From Manihot esculenta (lineage: Eukaryota > Streptophyta > Magnoliopsida > Malpighiales > Euphorbiaceae): a DNA stretch of 64,000 nucleotides. Location of the stretch: positions 28,886,716 to 28,950,715 of the forward strand of contig NC_035176.2 of assembly GCF_001659605.2 (NCBI RefSeq), written 5' to 3'. The notes under the pieces are model-generated. The model worked only from the letters and a program-made list of their open reading frames with translations. It had not been told where the DNA came from and searched no databases. Position numbers and translations under genes: made by a program. Numbering within the stretch: position 1 is the stretch's first letter; each line of letters starts with the position of its first letter. Below, piece after piece: positions 49,501 through 61,197 of the stretch.

Positions 49501-50055
49501 CTTTCCTGTGATTCTTGGGACTTCAGCTTTCCTGGGTTCTTTTCATGACTCCTTTTCTTTCTCTTTCTTGTGTTTCAAGATAAGGGTTTTTCCATATTTA
49601 GTTTAGTTTTGTGCTTATATATATATTTTTCTAAATTTTGTTTTATTTTTGTGGATTTAAAGTTGCTTTCTCGCAATATCTCTTTCACCATAGTTGATGG
49701 AAGTAGATAGAGAAGAGTCTGGAGAAGAAGAAGCTGATAAAGCTTAAGCAGCTCTAACCAATCTCTGCTTTACTTGTTAGGGTTGTAAATTCCACAAATG
49801 GAAGTTTGGTTCTATTCTTGTTGACCTGATCTGAATGTCCATTTCCCTTTCACCACCTTTTAGCTCACCCAAATCTTGCGTCTCACGAACTTCTTTCCTG
49901 ATTTAGGAATATTGTGTTTTCTTTTAACCCGCTGCTCTCACATTCCAAAATCATTCTTCATGAGAGGAGTTGATCATTTAGTTGAATAATGACAGGTTTT
50001 ATTATTTTAGATGGGTGGGAGGGTAACTTTTTGTGCTGCCCAGACAAGGATTTTG
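46510..50055. other. NDR 3' flank, AT-rich intergenic DNA and PP2C 5' leader
   Basis: About 46510-46900 is probable NDR 3' UTR. About 47400-48950 is A/T-rich DNA without a gene. From 49000 on, the composition rises and a PP2C leader is likely. The pyrimidine-rich ttattattttag acceptor just before 50011 suggests an intron in the 5' UTR with its first exon near 49380-49480 (inference). Confidence 0.45.
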
Positions 50056-53000
50056 ATGGAGGAGATGTCTCCGACGGTTGCAGTGCCATATAGAGTAGGT
50101 AATTCAGTATGTGAAAACCCAACCTCAGATACCCATTTGGATATCACAGGACTTAAGCTGATGGCAGATACGGCAGGCTTATTATCTGATTCTGTCTCTA
50201 AAGTTTCTACTATTGGGGATAAGGGTTGTAATGGTGGTTGTTTGGATTATGAAGTTAGTGATATAACAGTTGGCATTCCAGAAGAGGACAAGCAGGGAGG
50301 AGCCCCTTTGTTGGATATGATCTCTGAACATAAAAATAATTGGGTGGTTACTGATAATTTGATAAACCAGGAAAGTGAAGAAGATGATTCCTTTTCCTTG
50401 GAGGGCGATCGTATTTTTGATAGTTCTTGCTCTCTTTCAGTGGCTAGTGAGACTAGCAGCTTGTGCGGAGAGGATTTCCTGGGTTTCGAGGCCATCTCTG
50501 AGATAGGAACTCCAGGTTCTGTGGATATTGGGAAGAGCATCGGCAGTGTTGAAATTATTGCTAATGCCACCGATTTGGCGTCAAATGTAGAGACAGAGGT
50601 TGGGAGAGATTCTGTTTCTTTAGAAGCGAATCTTGAGGAAAAGACTGGAAATGTATCTGATGCAAAGCCATATACAGTTCTATTTCAGCTGGCTCCAGGA
50701 AAAGGGGTGAATGGAACAGTCACACGCAGTGTTTTTGAGGTGGACTGTGTGCCCCTTTGGGGAGTTACATCCATATGTGGAAGGAGACCTGAGATGGAAG
50801 ATGCATTTGCAACCGTGCCCAATTTTCTGGAAATCCCTATTCAAATGCTAATTGGTGATCGGGTGCTTGAGGGTATGAGCAAGTGTATAACTCACCAGGC
50901 TGCTCATTTCTTTGGAGTTTATGATGGTCATGGAGGTTCACAGGTAATGTTTGATCTTTTTCTTCCTTATTTGTTTCTTCATATCAACAAACTGTATTTC
51001 TTTCTCTCTTTTTTTTTCTTCTGAAAATGAACGCCATAAATGTGTTTGCCTCTTGTCAGGTTGCAAACTATTGTCGTGATCATATCCATTCTGCTTTGGC
51101 TGAGGAGATAGAATTCATTAACAATGGCCCGAGTCATGGAAGCATGAAAGATAGTTGCCAAGAGCTGTGGAAGAAAACATTTAGCAATTGTTTTCTCAAG
51201 GTAGATGCTGAAGTTGGAGGAAAAGACAGTGCTGAACCAGTTGCGCCTGAAACTGTGGGTTCAACTGCAGTTGTTGCCATTATTTGTTCATCCCACATTA
51301 TAGTAGCGAATTGTGGAGACTCACGGGCAGTTCTCTGTCGTGGGAAAGAACCTATGGCTTTATCAGTGGATCATAAAGTATTAGGCCTTCAAAGCTATAA
51401 GCCTTCTTCTTCTGTTGCTAAATGACTAAAGTAGCTAATGGTCACTTGTTTCTGTTGTTTCAGCCAAACCGGGAAGACGAACATGCAAGGATAGAAGCAG
51501 CTGGAGGCAAGGTTATACAATGGAATGGGCATCGTGTCTGTGGTGTTCTTGCAATGTCAAGGTCAATTGGTATGTGTTTTACGCCATTATCCTGGTTTCT
51601 TTTTTCAAATTTAGCCGCAGCATCATCAATCTGTCACTTAAATTTTATTTGTAAGTTATTGCCCTGTTCTGAATGCCTAATCTCAAAGGTGGTAAAGCCA
51701 GAGGACATTCAATTTGGATGGACTTGGCTTGAGGTGTTGTCCAATGAACATCGTGTCATAAATGTCTATCCCCTTTTATATTTTTACTTTGAAATTTTTG
51801 TGGTATGCAGAGATAACAATTCTGCTTTCCATTTGGAGTCCCTTAGATGATTGTGCATTATCTATGTCATAAACATTTAAAATTGGTTTTAGATCAGTGC
51901 CTTCATAAAGTGTATCTGAACCTTAAAGTAAATAGAGAAAAATCTGGTATGTATTTGGTGCGGCACTCAGAATCAACTTGTGATAAAAAAACTCTGTCAC
52001 ACGGTTTGACAATAAAAGGGATAAATATAATTTATAGGAGTTATTCTACTATAACTCTAACCAATTAATGTGATTAGAAATATAGATAATCAAATGATAA
52101 TTTCAGCTAAAAAATGTCATAGTAATTCTTGATAAATTAATTAAATACGGAAAGATACAAAGAATAATTATTTTTACAAGAAGATGAACATATTTTCAAC
52201 TAAGAAAATTTTCATTACCAAGAACATACAAGCTTTTAACTTGTGTTACTTACGTACCGAAGATAGACTATTTATAAATAAAAATCTCCTAATCCTAGTT
52301 GGAGCAAGAAAAAAAAATCCTAGTTAAAATCCTACATAAACAGGAAAATTAATTCTCATTCTGCTAGTATACTAATCTTAGTAAAATAAAAAAAGATAAA
52401 TTATAACCTAATTATGTTATAAATAAAAATCTACTTCCATAATAGCTACTTTTGAAAGAATAAAGAAATATTGATAAAAGAATAAAGAAATATTGATAGG
52501 TTTTCACTTAATTTAGGATTATAAAATTTGTCCATCCTTTTAGCAAGCTAAAATATCTCTTCTATGAAAATTTTTCAGTTAACAATGTTCATTTGACTCC
52601 CAATCCATATAGGATTATAAAAGATATTAAAAAATATTAAAATATTTCATATATAAATTTAAGTAATTATAGTTGAAACTGAACTCACGAATTAAAAAAA
52701 AAAAAAAAAAACATAGCCCTTTCCTTGTTCCTCGTCTTCCAAACATGATAGCACCGTTAATTCTTACTTATAAAGCTTTGTAATGTGGGAATAAGTATAT
52801 TTCTTAATTTATCTCTTGTAGGATGGTGGCTTGTACCACAACCCGTCTGAGCAGTGAATTCAATGTATTAATTGAATTAAATTCATTTTGACCTGCATCA
52901 ACCCAAAAATGACTAGTATATGGGGAAATTAAAAGTTTGATAGATCTAAATCGTTTTTGTGAGGTACTGATCCTTGTATGATATGAAGTTTTTACACATC

Positions 53001-53682
53001 TAGCAAAATAGTAGAATTATTAATGATAGTCTTTATTTGTTATGCACAGACGAGTTTTCTTGTTTAACATTTTTATCCCTTTCAAAATGTGATAGTGAAT
53101 CCGCTTTTCTTCCCATCAAGTGATAACAAACCATGAAAGGGACGTGTTATTTTTCTTTTGAATTTTTGAAAATTATTTCCTTTGTGATGTGTGTGTGTGT
53201 GTGACAATCAGATCGGCTTCATTATGCGGGTAATGTAATTTTGTAGTTTTCTCATCTCATGCCACTGCATTTGCTCACATGTTTGTCGGTTTATTGAGTA
53301 GTCTTGACTATGTCCAGTTGGTAACTTAAAAACACACCTGGATGCAGGTGATAAATATTTGAAACCATGGATTATTCCTGAACCAGAAGTTACATTTATT
53401 CCTCGGGCAAAAGAAGATGAATGCCTGATTCTGGCTAGTGATGGGCTATGGGATGTCATGTCAAATGAAGAAGCGTGTGATCTTGCTCGGAGACGAATAC
53501 TTGTCTGGCATAAAAAGAATGGTGCTGCGCTTCCCTGCCCAAGGGGTGAGGATATTGATCCTGCAGCTCAGGCAGCAGCTGAGTATCTCGCAGAACGTGC
53601 TCTTCAAAAAGGAAGCAAGGACAATATCACCGTCATTGTGGTAGATCTGAAGGCTCAAAGGAAGATCAAGAGCAAAACATGA
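50056..53682 (+). CDS. Clade A protein phosphatase 2C, HAB1/HAB2-like
   Basis: Mg/Mn-dependent Ser/Thr phosphatase. Clade A members dephosphorylate SnRK2 kinases and are inhibited by ABA-bound PYR/PYL receptors, in nucleus and cytosol. Exons: 50056-50943, 51060-51377, 51464-51569, 53348-53682, all GT-AG and in phase, 1647 nt, 548 aa. The start [10 protein letters not shown] matches the HAB-type N-terminus better than the ATG at 50011. About 240 residues of acidic, Ser-rich leader precede the catalytic core. Core motifs are [21 protein letters not shown] (Asp290), [36 protein letters not shown] (Asp469) and [12 protein letters not shown] (Asp529). The [10 protein letters not shown] segment carries the Trp (422) that in clade A inserts into the receptor's gate. 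The protein is somewhat longer than Arabidopsis HAB1 through its N-terminus. Intron 3 is 1.8 kb and AT-rich. Confidence 0.93.
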
Positions 53683-54104
53683 CAGTTTCTTCAGATTTCT
53701 TTACAGAATTTCTGTCCGTCTGTTTTTCATATGGGCGTTATGAGTTTTAAGGCTATCTGTATGAAATATAATATACAAAATGGATATCCTAGAGTTCTAT
53801 TCATTGATTTGAAGAATTCGCACCATGCCTATGTAAATATAGCTATTGTTTTAGGGATTAAGAGGTATCCCTGTGTAAATGTCTATTGCTTAGCAATTGG
53901 TTTTAGGGATTAGAAGATTGTGACAGTGGAATGCTTCCACAATATAAGCAGCTGTATTCATTGTGCCTCCGAGTTATAAAAGAGAGGCTCTGCAAGGTAT
54001 TTGCTTGCAATAATTATAATTGCTTGGATGGTTTTTAAGTTAAAAAAAATATATATTTCTTAAACTCTAGTCTAGGAGAAAAAATTTTCCAGATCAAGGT
54101 GAAT
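53683..54104. other. PP2C 3' flank
   Basis: Probable 3' UTR and short spacer. A 60-codon frame in it is not supported as a gene. The next structured sequence is the left end of the MULE. Confidence 0.5.
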
Positions 54105-54113
54105 CAATCCTCC

Positions 54114-54205
54114 ACTGCACTTATAAAATGCGATAGAGAGCGGTTAATATCAAAAATTAAATTTTTTAAATAAAAAAAATTTTACCGCACTTCAAAAGTG
54201 CGGTA
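54114..54205. repeat. Two related hairpins at the MULE left end
   Basis: The segment 54183-54205 is a perfect 10-bp stem, taccgcactt / aagtgcggta, with a 3-nt loop. The segment 54114-54135 is a degenerate version (ctgcacttataaaatgcgatag), about 70 bp to the left. Together they look like duplicated subterminal binding motifs of the element. Confidence 0.7.
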
Positions 54206-54230
54206 GAAGGAGGTCTCTGATGTAATTTCA

Positions 54231-54316
54231 CTATATAACCCCACCGTCCCTGCTCCATCCTTTTTTCTCCACGCTGTAATTTCTGCTCCATCCTTTTTTC
54301 TCCACGCTGTAATTTC
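54231..54316 (+). promoter_or_regulatory. Transposase promoter: TATA box and duplicated leader block
   Basis: A tatataa box at 54232-54238 is followed by two exact 33-bp tandem copies at 54251-54283 and 54284-54316 (tgctccatccttttttctcc onward). The pyrimidine-rich leader continues to about 54430. Placement upstream of the transposase fits a promoter and 5' UTR. Confidence 0.55.
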
Positions 54317-54889
54317 TTTTCTCTGAACGCTTCACTGCTTCACTTTTCTCTTAGATTTCTTTCAACTCATCTCAAAAAAAATATTTCTCAATATTTCCTC
54401 TCTGCTACAATCCATCTCAACAAATTTTCAACAAAAAATGTACGTTTTATATTAAATTTTTTTATGAAATTTAGATAAATAAAAATTTATTAATAAAAAG
54501 AAAGTTGTATTTTGTAGTTTTTTCTATTCCCGATACAGTCTTCGTGGACGCGTGAAATTTGTGATCGATTTTCATACAAGTAAGTAATTTAATATTATTT
54601 ATAAAAATATGGTATATTTTATTCTTTTAATGAATTAGTACGATATTTATATTATTGAAAAAATTATAGTTCGTATGTAATTAATAGTAAAAAATGCATA
54701 GTTATGTTTATTTAAAATTATAAAAAGTAATATAAGAAAATGAAAAAAAAATTATGATTTATAATAATATAATAAATAAAAAAGAAATGTATGAAAAAAT
54801 TGGGTGTTTTGTGGAGAAATAAATTTATATTATTTATAATAAATATGAAAATTTAGTTTTTTAAAAAATTTAATTTATATAAGTTGTTG

Positions 54890-56520
54890 TGACCAAAATT
54901 GTAGGAATTAAGATAGTATTAAAGTAGGGAAAAATTTATAAATGTAAATATTGATGTAAATTTTTTGTGTAGGGAAAATATTAGAAAATTAGGAAAAAAT
55001 TATTTAGTTAGATTTATTTTATTTAAAAAAATAATGAAATAAAAATTGGTTAAATAAATTTATAATATTCATAATTAATCTCAAAATGTATTATTTAAGA
55101 AATTTAATATATATAGGGTCTTGGATAAAAAAAATGTAGGGATTAAAATATGAAAAAATTATAAATGTAAATTTTGTTGTGAATTTTTTGCGTAGAAAAA
55201 ATATTAGGAAATGGATAAAAAATTATTTAGTTAGATATATTTGATTTAAAATTTTGAAGTAATATTTTGTTTGGAAATAAATTTATATTATTTATAATAA
55301 ATATGAAATTTTACTTTTTTAAAAATTAATTTAATATTAATAAGTTGTTGTGACCAAAATTGTAGGGATTAAGGTAGTATTAAAGTAGGGAAAATTTATA
55401 AATGTAAATTTATTATGTAGGAAAATTATGAAAAAATTATTTAGTGAGATAGATTTTATTTAAAATTTTAAAGTAATGTTTTGTGGTGAAATAAATTTAT
55501 ATTATTCATAATAAATATGAAAATTTAGTTTTTTTAAAATTAATTTAATATACATAGGTTGTTGTGAACAAAATTATAGGGATTAAGGTAGTTTTAAAGT
55601 AGGGAAAATTTATAAATGTAAATTTTTTATGTAGGAAAAATATTAAAAAATTATTTAGTGAGATATATTTTATTTAAAATTTTAAAGTAATTTTTTGTGG
55701 GGAAATAAATTTATATTATTCATAATAAATATGAAAATTTAATTTTTTAAAAATTAATTTAATATACATAGGTTGTTGTGAAAAAAATATTAGGGATTAA
55801 CGTAATTTTAAAGTAGGAAAAATTTATAATTGTAAATGTTGGTTGTAAATTTTTTGTTGTGAAAAAATATTAGGAAATTAGAAAAAGAAATATTTAGTTA
55901 GATATATTTTATTTAAAATTTTAAAGTAATTTTTTGTGGGAAAATAAATTTATATTATTTATAATAAATATAAAAATTTAGTTTTTTAGAAATTAATTTA
56001 ATATACATAGGTTGTTGTGAAAAAAATATTAGGGATTAAGGTAGTTTTAAAGTAGGAAAAATTTATAATTGTACATGTTGGTTGTAAATTTTTTGTTGTG
56101 AGAGAATATTAGGAAATTAGAAAAAGAAATATTTAGTTAGATATATTTTATTTAAAATTTTAAAGTAATTTTTTGTGGAAAAATAAATTTATATTAGTCA
56201 TAATAAATATAAAAATTTTGTTTTTTAAAAATTAATTTAATATACATAGATTATTGTGAAAAAAATATTAGGGATTAAGTTAGTTTTAAAGTAGGGAAAA
56301 TTTATAATTGTAAATGTTGGTTGTAAATTTTTTGTTGTGAGAAAATATTAGGAAATTAGAAAAAGAAATATTTAGATAGATATATTTTATTTAGAATTTT
56401 AAAGTAATTTTTTGTGGGGATATAAATTTATATTATTCATAATAAATATGAAAATTTAGTTTTTGAAAAATTAATTTAACATACATAGGTTGTTGTGAGC
56501 AAAATTGAAAATATTATGAA
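54890..56520 (+). repeat. Eight-copy satellite of 214-239 bp in the MULE leader
   Basis: The unit mark taggttgttgtga (or a variant) falls at 54890, 55124, 55341, 55555, 55769, 56008, 56247 and 56486. Spacings are 234, 217, 214, 214, 239, 239 and 239 bp. Units also share agggattaaggtagttttaa, ttgtaaattttttgttgtga and ataaatttatattattcata. They lie between the promoter-like block and the transposase start, so they are probably a 5'-UTR intron or untranslated leader (inference). Non-coding. Confidence 0.88.
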
Positions 56521-56644
56521 ATGAGGATTTTTTTATATAGCAAACATGGATGGTGTTATGATATATATATGTATTTAGCTTCTATTTTTTTTTATTTGTA
56601 ATTTATTGTACTATTATTGTCTAGTAGGTAAATTAGGAAGAAAA

Positions 56645-59282
56645 ATGACTACTCCGTGTTATGGTACAGTGTACTGGGACGGGCATATAGTTAATATTGA
56701 TATTGGATATGATTATGTTGGTGGATAGTCTAGAATGTTTCGTATCGAAAAGAATTTGAATTATGAAGAATTAGTGATTAAAATTGTTCGTGCCATTAAA
56801 TTGTCAACGCATGAAGATATGATAACACATATTATTTTTAGACAACCGATATTGAATAATGATATTATTAAATATGGATTAGCACAACTAAGTGATGACG
56901 AAGATGTGAACGTGATGTTTGACTACATATCGACAATCAGGCCAGTAGATTCAATTGTATTATATGTAGATATTTTATCTCGTCATCATAGAACAGAAGA
57001 TGGAGGGATTGGGTCTTCAACTAGTTGTCCAATCGTTATGGAGGGTGAAGGTGAAGACAATCTCTGAAATGATAATTGTCCGGTTGTAGAAATAGAAACG
57101 TGTCATGAATTACAGCACAATGCAGAGGATGTTGGCCAGGGTGAAAACGATGATGATACTGATTTTCTTGATGATTTAGATACAGATGGAGATGATCCGT
57201 GGATTGACGAGGAAGACGACATTCCAGGTGTTCAATTTAATGATGGAGATGATCATGATATAAATTATGCCATGTGTTTTAATAGTGGATATGAAAATTC
57301 TATTAGACCATTGATATTTCCACCTCCGTATTCTAAAATTGACTCTGATGTAATAAGAGTTTATCCTTATGAAAAAGATCCATCGAATTTATTCTGGGAT
57401 AAGTCGAAAGAATTCTCTGTAGGAATGATATTCAGATCTCGAGAGGCTGTCATCGCTGCTACTAAAGAGTATCATATGTTGCGACATCACCAATTTTGTT
57501 ATGATAAAACTAAGAGTAGGACTTATTCAATCAAGTGTAAGGACAAATTATCTGATTGTCAATGGCACCTTCGTGCATCCCGTAAAGAAAATGCTGATAT
57601 TTGGAAGATAACAAGATATCACGGTCTGCACACATGTAGAAACGCAGGTGTTAGTAAAGATCATGGTCACCTTGATTCTAGATTTATTTGTGCATTTATC
57701 TTACCCATGATCGAACAACAGCCAGATATGAAAGTTGCCACTCTTCAGGTTGAGATTAAAGATAAGGTTGGATATGAACCGTCCTATAAAAAAACATGGA
57801 TGGGAAAACAATTTGCAGTTGAAAAGATTTTTGGTGGATGGGAGGAATCATATGGGAGATTGCGTAAGTTCATGCATGCTATTATGAATTACAATCCCGA
57901 TACTGTTGTCGCAATTGAAGATGATCCACACTGGATTGAAGGTCGTTTGGATAGGAACGTCAGAGTGTTTGATAGAATGTTTTGGGCATTTCAACAATCA
58001 ATTGAAGGATTCAAGTTTTGTAGGCCAGTCATCTTTGTTGACGGAACGTTTTTATATGGAAAATATAGTGGTTATATTCTTTGTGCAACCGGGCTTGATG
58101 GAAATAATATGATTTTTTTCATTAGCATTTGCATTAGTTGATAAAGAGGATAGTAACAACTGGGGATGGTTCATGGATTGTCTTCGATTATATATTACCG
58201 ATAGAGAAGAATTATGTGTTATATCCGACAGACACATTGGGATTAAAAAGGCAATGCAAAAGGATTGGTGGCAGCCCCCATCAGCCAACCATCGATATTG
58301 CATTCGACATATATTAAACAATTACAATACGAAATTTAAGAATACCGATATGAAGGAAGCTTTGCGCACGGCAGGTCAGTGATTCAATTTCAATATAATC
58401 AAGTCATTCGTTTATATGTCCTTAATTAGTGCTTAATATATTAACATTCAGTACTTGTATTTTTATCTTTCAGCTAATCAAAATCAGAAGCGAAAATTTT
58501 ATAATGCCATGGATAAGATACGAGAAGTCAGTCCTAAAACATTTGAGTGGACCCTTAAAATACCTTTAGAAATATGGACACGGTCACATGATGGAGGAAA
58601 AAGGTATGGATCCATGACAACAAATACCATTGAATCTGTCAATGGGATGTTGAAGGGATTTCGCGCATTGCCTGTCACAGCTATGGTCGAAAAAATATTC
58701 TACCAATGTGCTAACTACTTTGACATACGTCGCACGACGTATTTGGATCAAATGCAAATGGGGCATACTTTTACGCATACATGTGCAGAAATAATTAGGA
58801 ATAACGAGATGAAAGCAGCAAGGCATCGGATGATACGATTTAGTAACAAAACTTTAGTTTTTGAAGTTCGTACCAGTGGCACCGAGAATAAGCAAGTTGT
58901 CAAACTAATAGAAGGTACATGCACTTGTGGTAAGTTTCAAGAGATGTGAATCCCATGTTCACATGCCATAGCAGCTTGTCTGTCGAAATCCATTGATTAT
59001 AATCAATATGTTGATACATACTACACATTGGAACGCACTTTAAAATGTTATGGCAGTATGTTCAATCTATTGGGTCATTCTGATTACTGGCCAGAACTTG
59101 ACGGTAAACCTCTAATTCCTGATATGCAAAGAATTAGAAAAAATGGTCGACCAAGAAGTAGCAGAATTCAAAACGAGATGGACTGAAGGGCATCAAAGAT
59201 TTCTTTAACTTCTAAAAACCATTGTACCATATGTGGAAAGTCTGGTCATAATAAACAAATATGTGTCGTCAGGCGTTGTTGA
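56645..59282 (+). pseudogene. MURA-like MULE transposase, inactivated
   Basis: The reading starts at MTTPCYGTVYWDG (56645). An N-terminal domain (YEELVIKIVRAIKLSTHEDM) is followed by an acidic linker and the MuDR DNA-binding region (EFSVGMIFRSREAVIAATKE). The MULE catalytic domain includes FCRPVIFVDGTFLYGKYSG, then WGWFMDCLR and ISDRHIGIKKAM. The C-terminal SWIM zinc finger reads CTCGKFQEM-stop-IPCSHAIAAC, and a final CCHC knuckle reads CTICGKSGHNKQIC. One GT-AG intron is at 58375-58473. Damage: TAG at 56726, TGA at 57065, a 1-nt gain in a T7 run at about 58111-58118, TGA at 58947 and TGA at 59184. The order of domains is otherwise complete, so the inactivation is fairly recent. Confidence 0.9.
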
Positions 59283-59554
59283 ATTGATTTATGTGACTGT
59301 AATTTGATAATTTCTATATATTAGACGGATTAATAAAGTACTGCAAATTGAAAAACATATTATATTTAAGGGTGTTGATAATAATAATTTTGTAAAATAT
59401 TTGCAATCTTCTTGACCAAAATGTTGTTAGTGATTAAAATATATAACATAGTCATAGTACAATTTATCTTACTATTGTAACTTATATTACCCAAAATTGT
59501 GTCATTCTAGGGATAATGTCCGCTTTGATATATACGTCAAGTGACATTTTTATA

Positions 59555-59821
59555 ATGGCAAGATGTTGTTGGGCACTGGATGATGATTTCATATATTCGT
59601 TAGATCCTAATCAGCATAATTCTGATAAAGTTTACAACATCATGAAATCTGAATGGTCATATAGGGTGGCTCAATTAACAGCTTTACGTGAGGAGGCTAG
59701 TTCACTAAATATTAAAGTACCAAGAAAAAAGGCGATTCATATATCAATCGATAATATTAATCAGCTCCGAAATGCATTATATCGTATACGAGAGGAAATA
59801 ATAGTATTAAAATATGATTAA
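59555..59821 (+). CDS. Small MULE-associated protein A (88 aa, unknown function)
   Basis: Open frame MARCCWALDDDF to VLKYD-stop, 272 bp after the transposase end and on the same strand. An in-frame ATG at 59516 would add 13 residues, but MAR is preferred because the small protein B on the other strand also begins MAG. It has no recognised domain. Residues 33-81 (EWSYRVAQLTALREE onward) align without gaps to residues 41-89 of protein B. Shared residues include EWSxR, Leu44, Ser50-Leu51, Asn67-Ile68, Leu75, Ile78-Arg79 and Glu81. The heptad-like spacing suggests a helical dimerising protein. It may be an accessory factor of the element. Confidence 0.55.
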   Translation: MARCCWALDDDFIYSLDPNQHNSDKVYNIMKSEWSYRVAQLTALREEASSLNIKVPRKKAIHISIDNINQLRNALYRIREEIIVLKYD

Positions 59822-60227
59822 ATAGGTGGTATTTTACATCAAGAGCTGAAGATTTTAAGGCAGATGGTGATATTAATCAATATCGAATTTTTTATAATTT
59901 AGGAAATGCACCAAAGTACCTATCCGATGTGTCACTGTCAGATGATGATTGTAACAATTGAAAAAAATATTAGAATGGTTTGTAAGATGTTAAAGTAGAA
60001 AAAGATATTTGGTACATTAATGTGTATGATCCTTATGCGTACCTTTCTTTTGTTAAGTGAGAAAAAATTATTGATCATAATACATTCACTGTAGATAACA
60101 TAGTAATACAAAGCACATACATTCCGCATATTACATTTATAGCACATCTAATTGTAGATAACATAGCAAGACAATTATTTGCCACCACAGATATTAAACT
60201 GTGATAGTAGATAACATAATGTAACAG

Positions 60228-60653
60228 TTACTCTTCATCAGACATCTCTTCATCAGATGCATAATTTGAATTATTCATTATATTTCTTATCTCAGCTTCT
60301 GTGAGCTCACGATCCATCGCAGTTGCTTGCTCTTTTGCCATATTATACATGTAAAGCCTGCAACAACGAAGCAGCAATCTATTGTTTTCTTTTCGAATGA
60401 TACGTAGGCTCTCTTCATATGCCCTTATATTATTCCTTGCCATGTTAAGATAATGACGTTTTATAATAGGAGCACCCAATGACTGCAAATCACCAACAAG
60501 TTTGTTTGATTCGTCAAGCCTGAAACTCCACTCTCTTCTCAAACCAACATAATAGTCTCTACAATCACCATGCTTCTCTTTCTTATAGTCGTCATTGAAA
60601 TTTGGAAGCAACCACACTCGACCCTCTCTATTGAATGATGAACTTCCAGCCAT
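60228..60653 (-). CDS. Small MULE-associated protein B (141 aa, unknown function)
   Basis: Open frame on the minus strand, convergent with the transposase and protein A. Start MAGSSSFNREGRVWLLPNFN (ATG at 60651-60653), end DEEMSDEE-stop. It contains the same EWSFR...RNNIRAYEESLRIIRKE helical core as protein A (residues 41-89) plus a longer C-terminus with an acidic tail. An upstream in-frame ATG at 60716 would add 21 residues of unlikely sequence. No known domain is recognised. An intact frame in an otherwise decayed element suggests either recent activity or chance; the paralogy to A supports a real gene. Confidence 0.6.
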   Translation of the reverse strand: MAGSSSFNREGRVWLLPNFNDDYKKEKHGDCRDYYVGLRREWSFRLDESNKLVGDLQSLGAPIIKRHYLNMARNNIRAYEESLRIIRKENNRLLLRCCRLYMYNMAKEQATAMDRELTEAEIRNIMNNSNYASDEEMSDEE

Positions 60654-60765
60654 TTTTCTATGATGACACAAGGATGCTAAATTTTCGTATTTATATACAA
60701 TATGGATCACAATCATTACATGTCACATGCACTGCACTATTAAAATAATGACACTGTACTATTAT

Positions 60766-61110
60766 CTTCCATGTGACTTCTCTGATAAATACTACAAAAT
60801 TATGACGTGTACTACTATTTTGCATGTGACTTCTCTGATAAATACTACACAATTATGAGGTGTACTATTATCTTGCATGTGATTTCTCTGATAAATACTA
60901 CAATACTACAAAATTATGACGTATACTACTATCTTGCATGTGACTTCTCTGATAAATACCACACAATTATGACGTGTACTATTATCTTGCATGTGACTTT
61001 TCTGATATATACTATAAAATTATGACATGTACTATTACCTTGCATGTGACTTTTCTAATATATACTACAAAATTATGACATGTACTATAATATTACATGT
61101 GACTTCTCTG
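60766..61110 (+). repeat. 53-bp minisatellite between protein B and the PMD frame
   Basis: About six and a half units of ttgcatgtgacttctctgat plus aaatactacaaaattatgac plus gtgtactattatc start near 60766, 60819, 60873, 60934, 60987, 61040 and 61092. One unit has an 8-bp internal duplication (actacaat). The array lies 5' of both the PMD frame and protein B, so it could act as a shared leader. Frames read through it are repeat translations. Confidence 0.88.
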
Positions 61111-61197
61111 ATAAAATTGCAAGTTACTCGTACTTATGTTTTTAATGAAAATTATCATCAATTTATGACATATTTGTTCACTTTTTATTTTACAGAT

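Noticed and set aside
52080..52720. Possible solo LTR in PP2C intron 3
   Set aside because: On the minus strand there is a TATA-like tatttataaata and AT-rich text like an LTR, but I found no matching ends, target duplication or second copy.
60807..61197. Open frames reading IILHVTSLI-type repeats
   Set aside because: They are translations of the 53-bp minisatellite. Only the part from 61198 resembles the PMD family.
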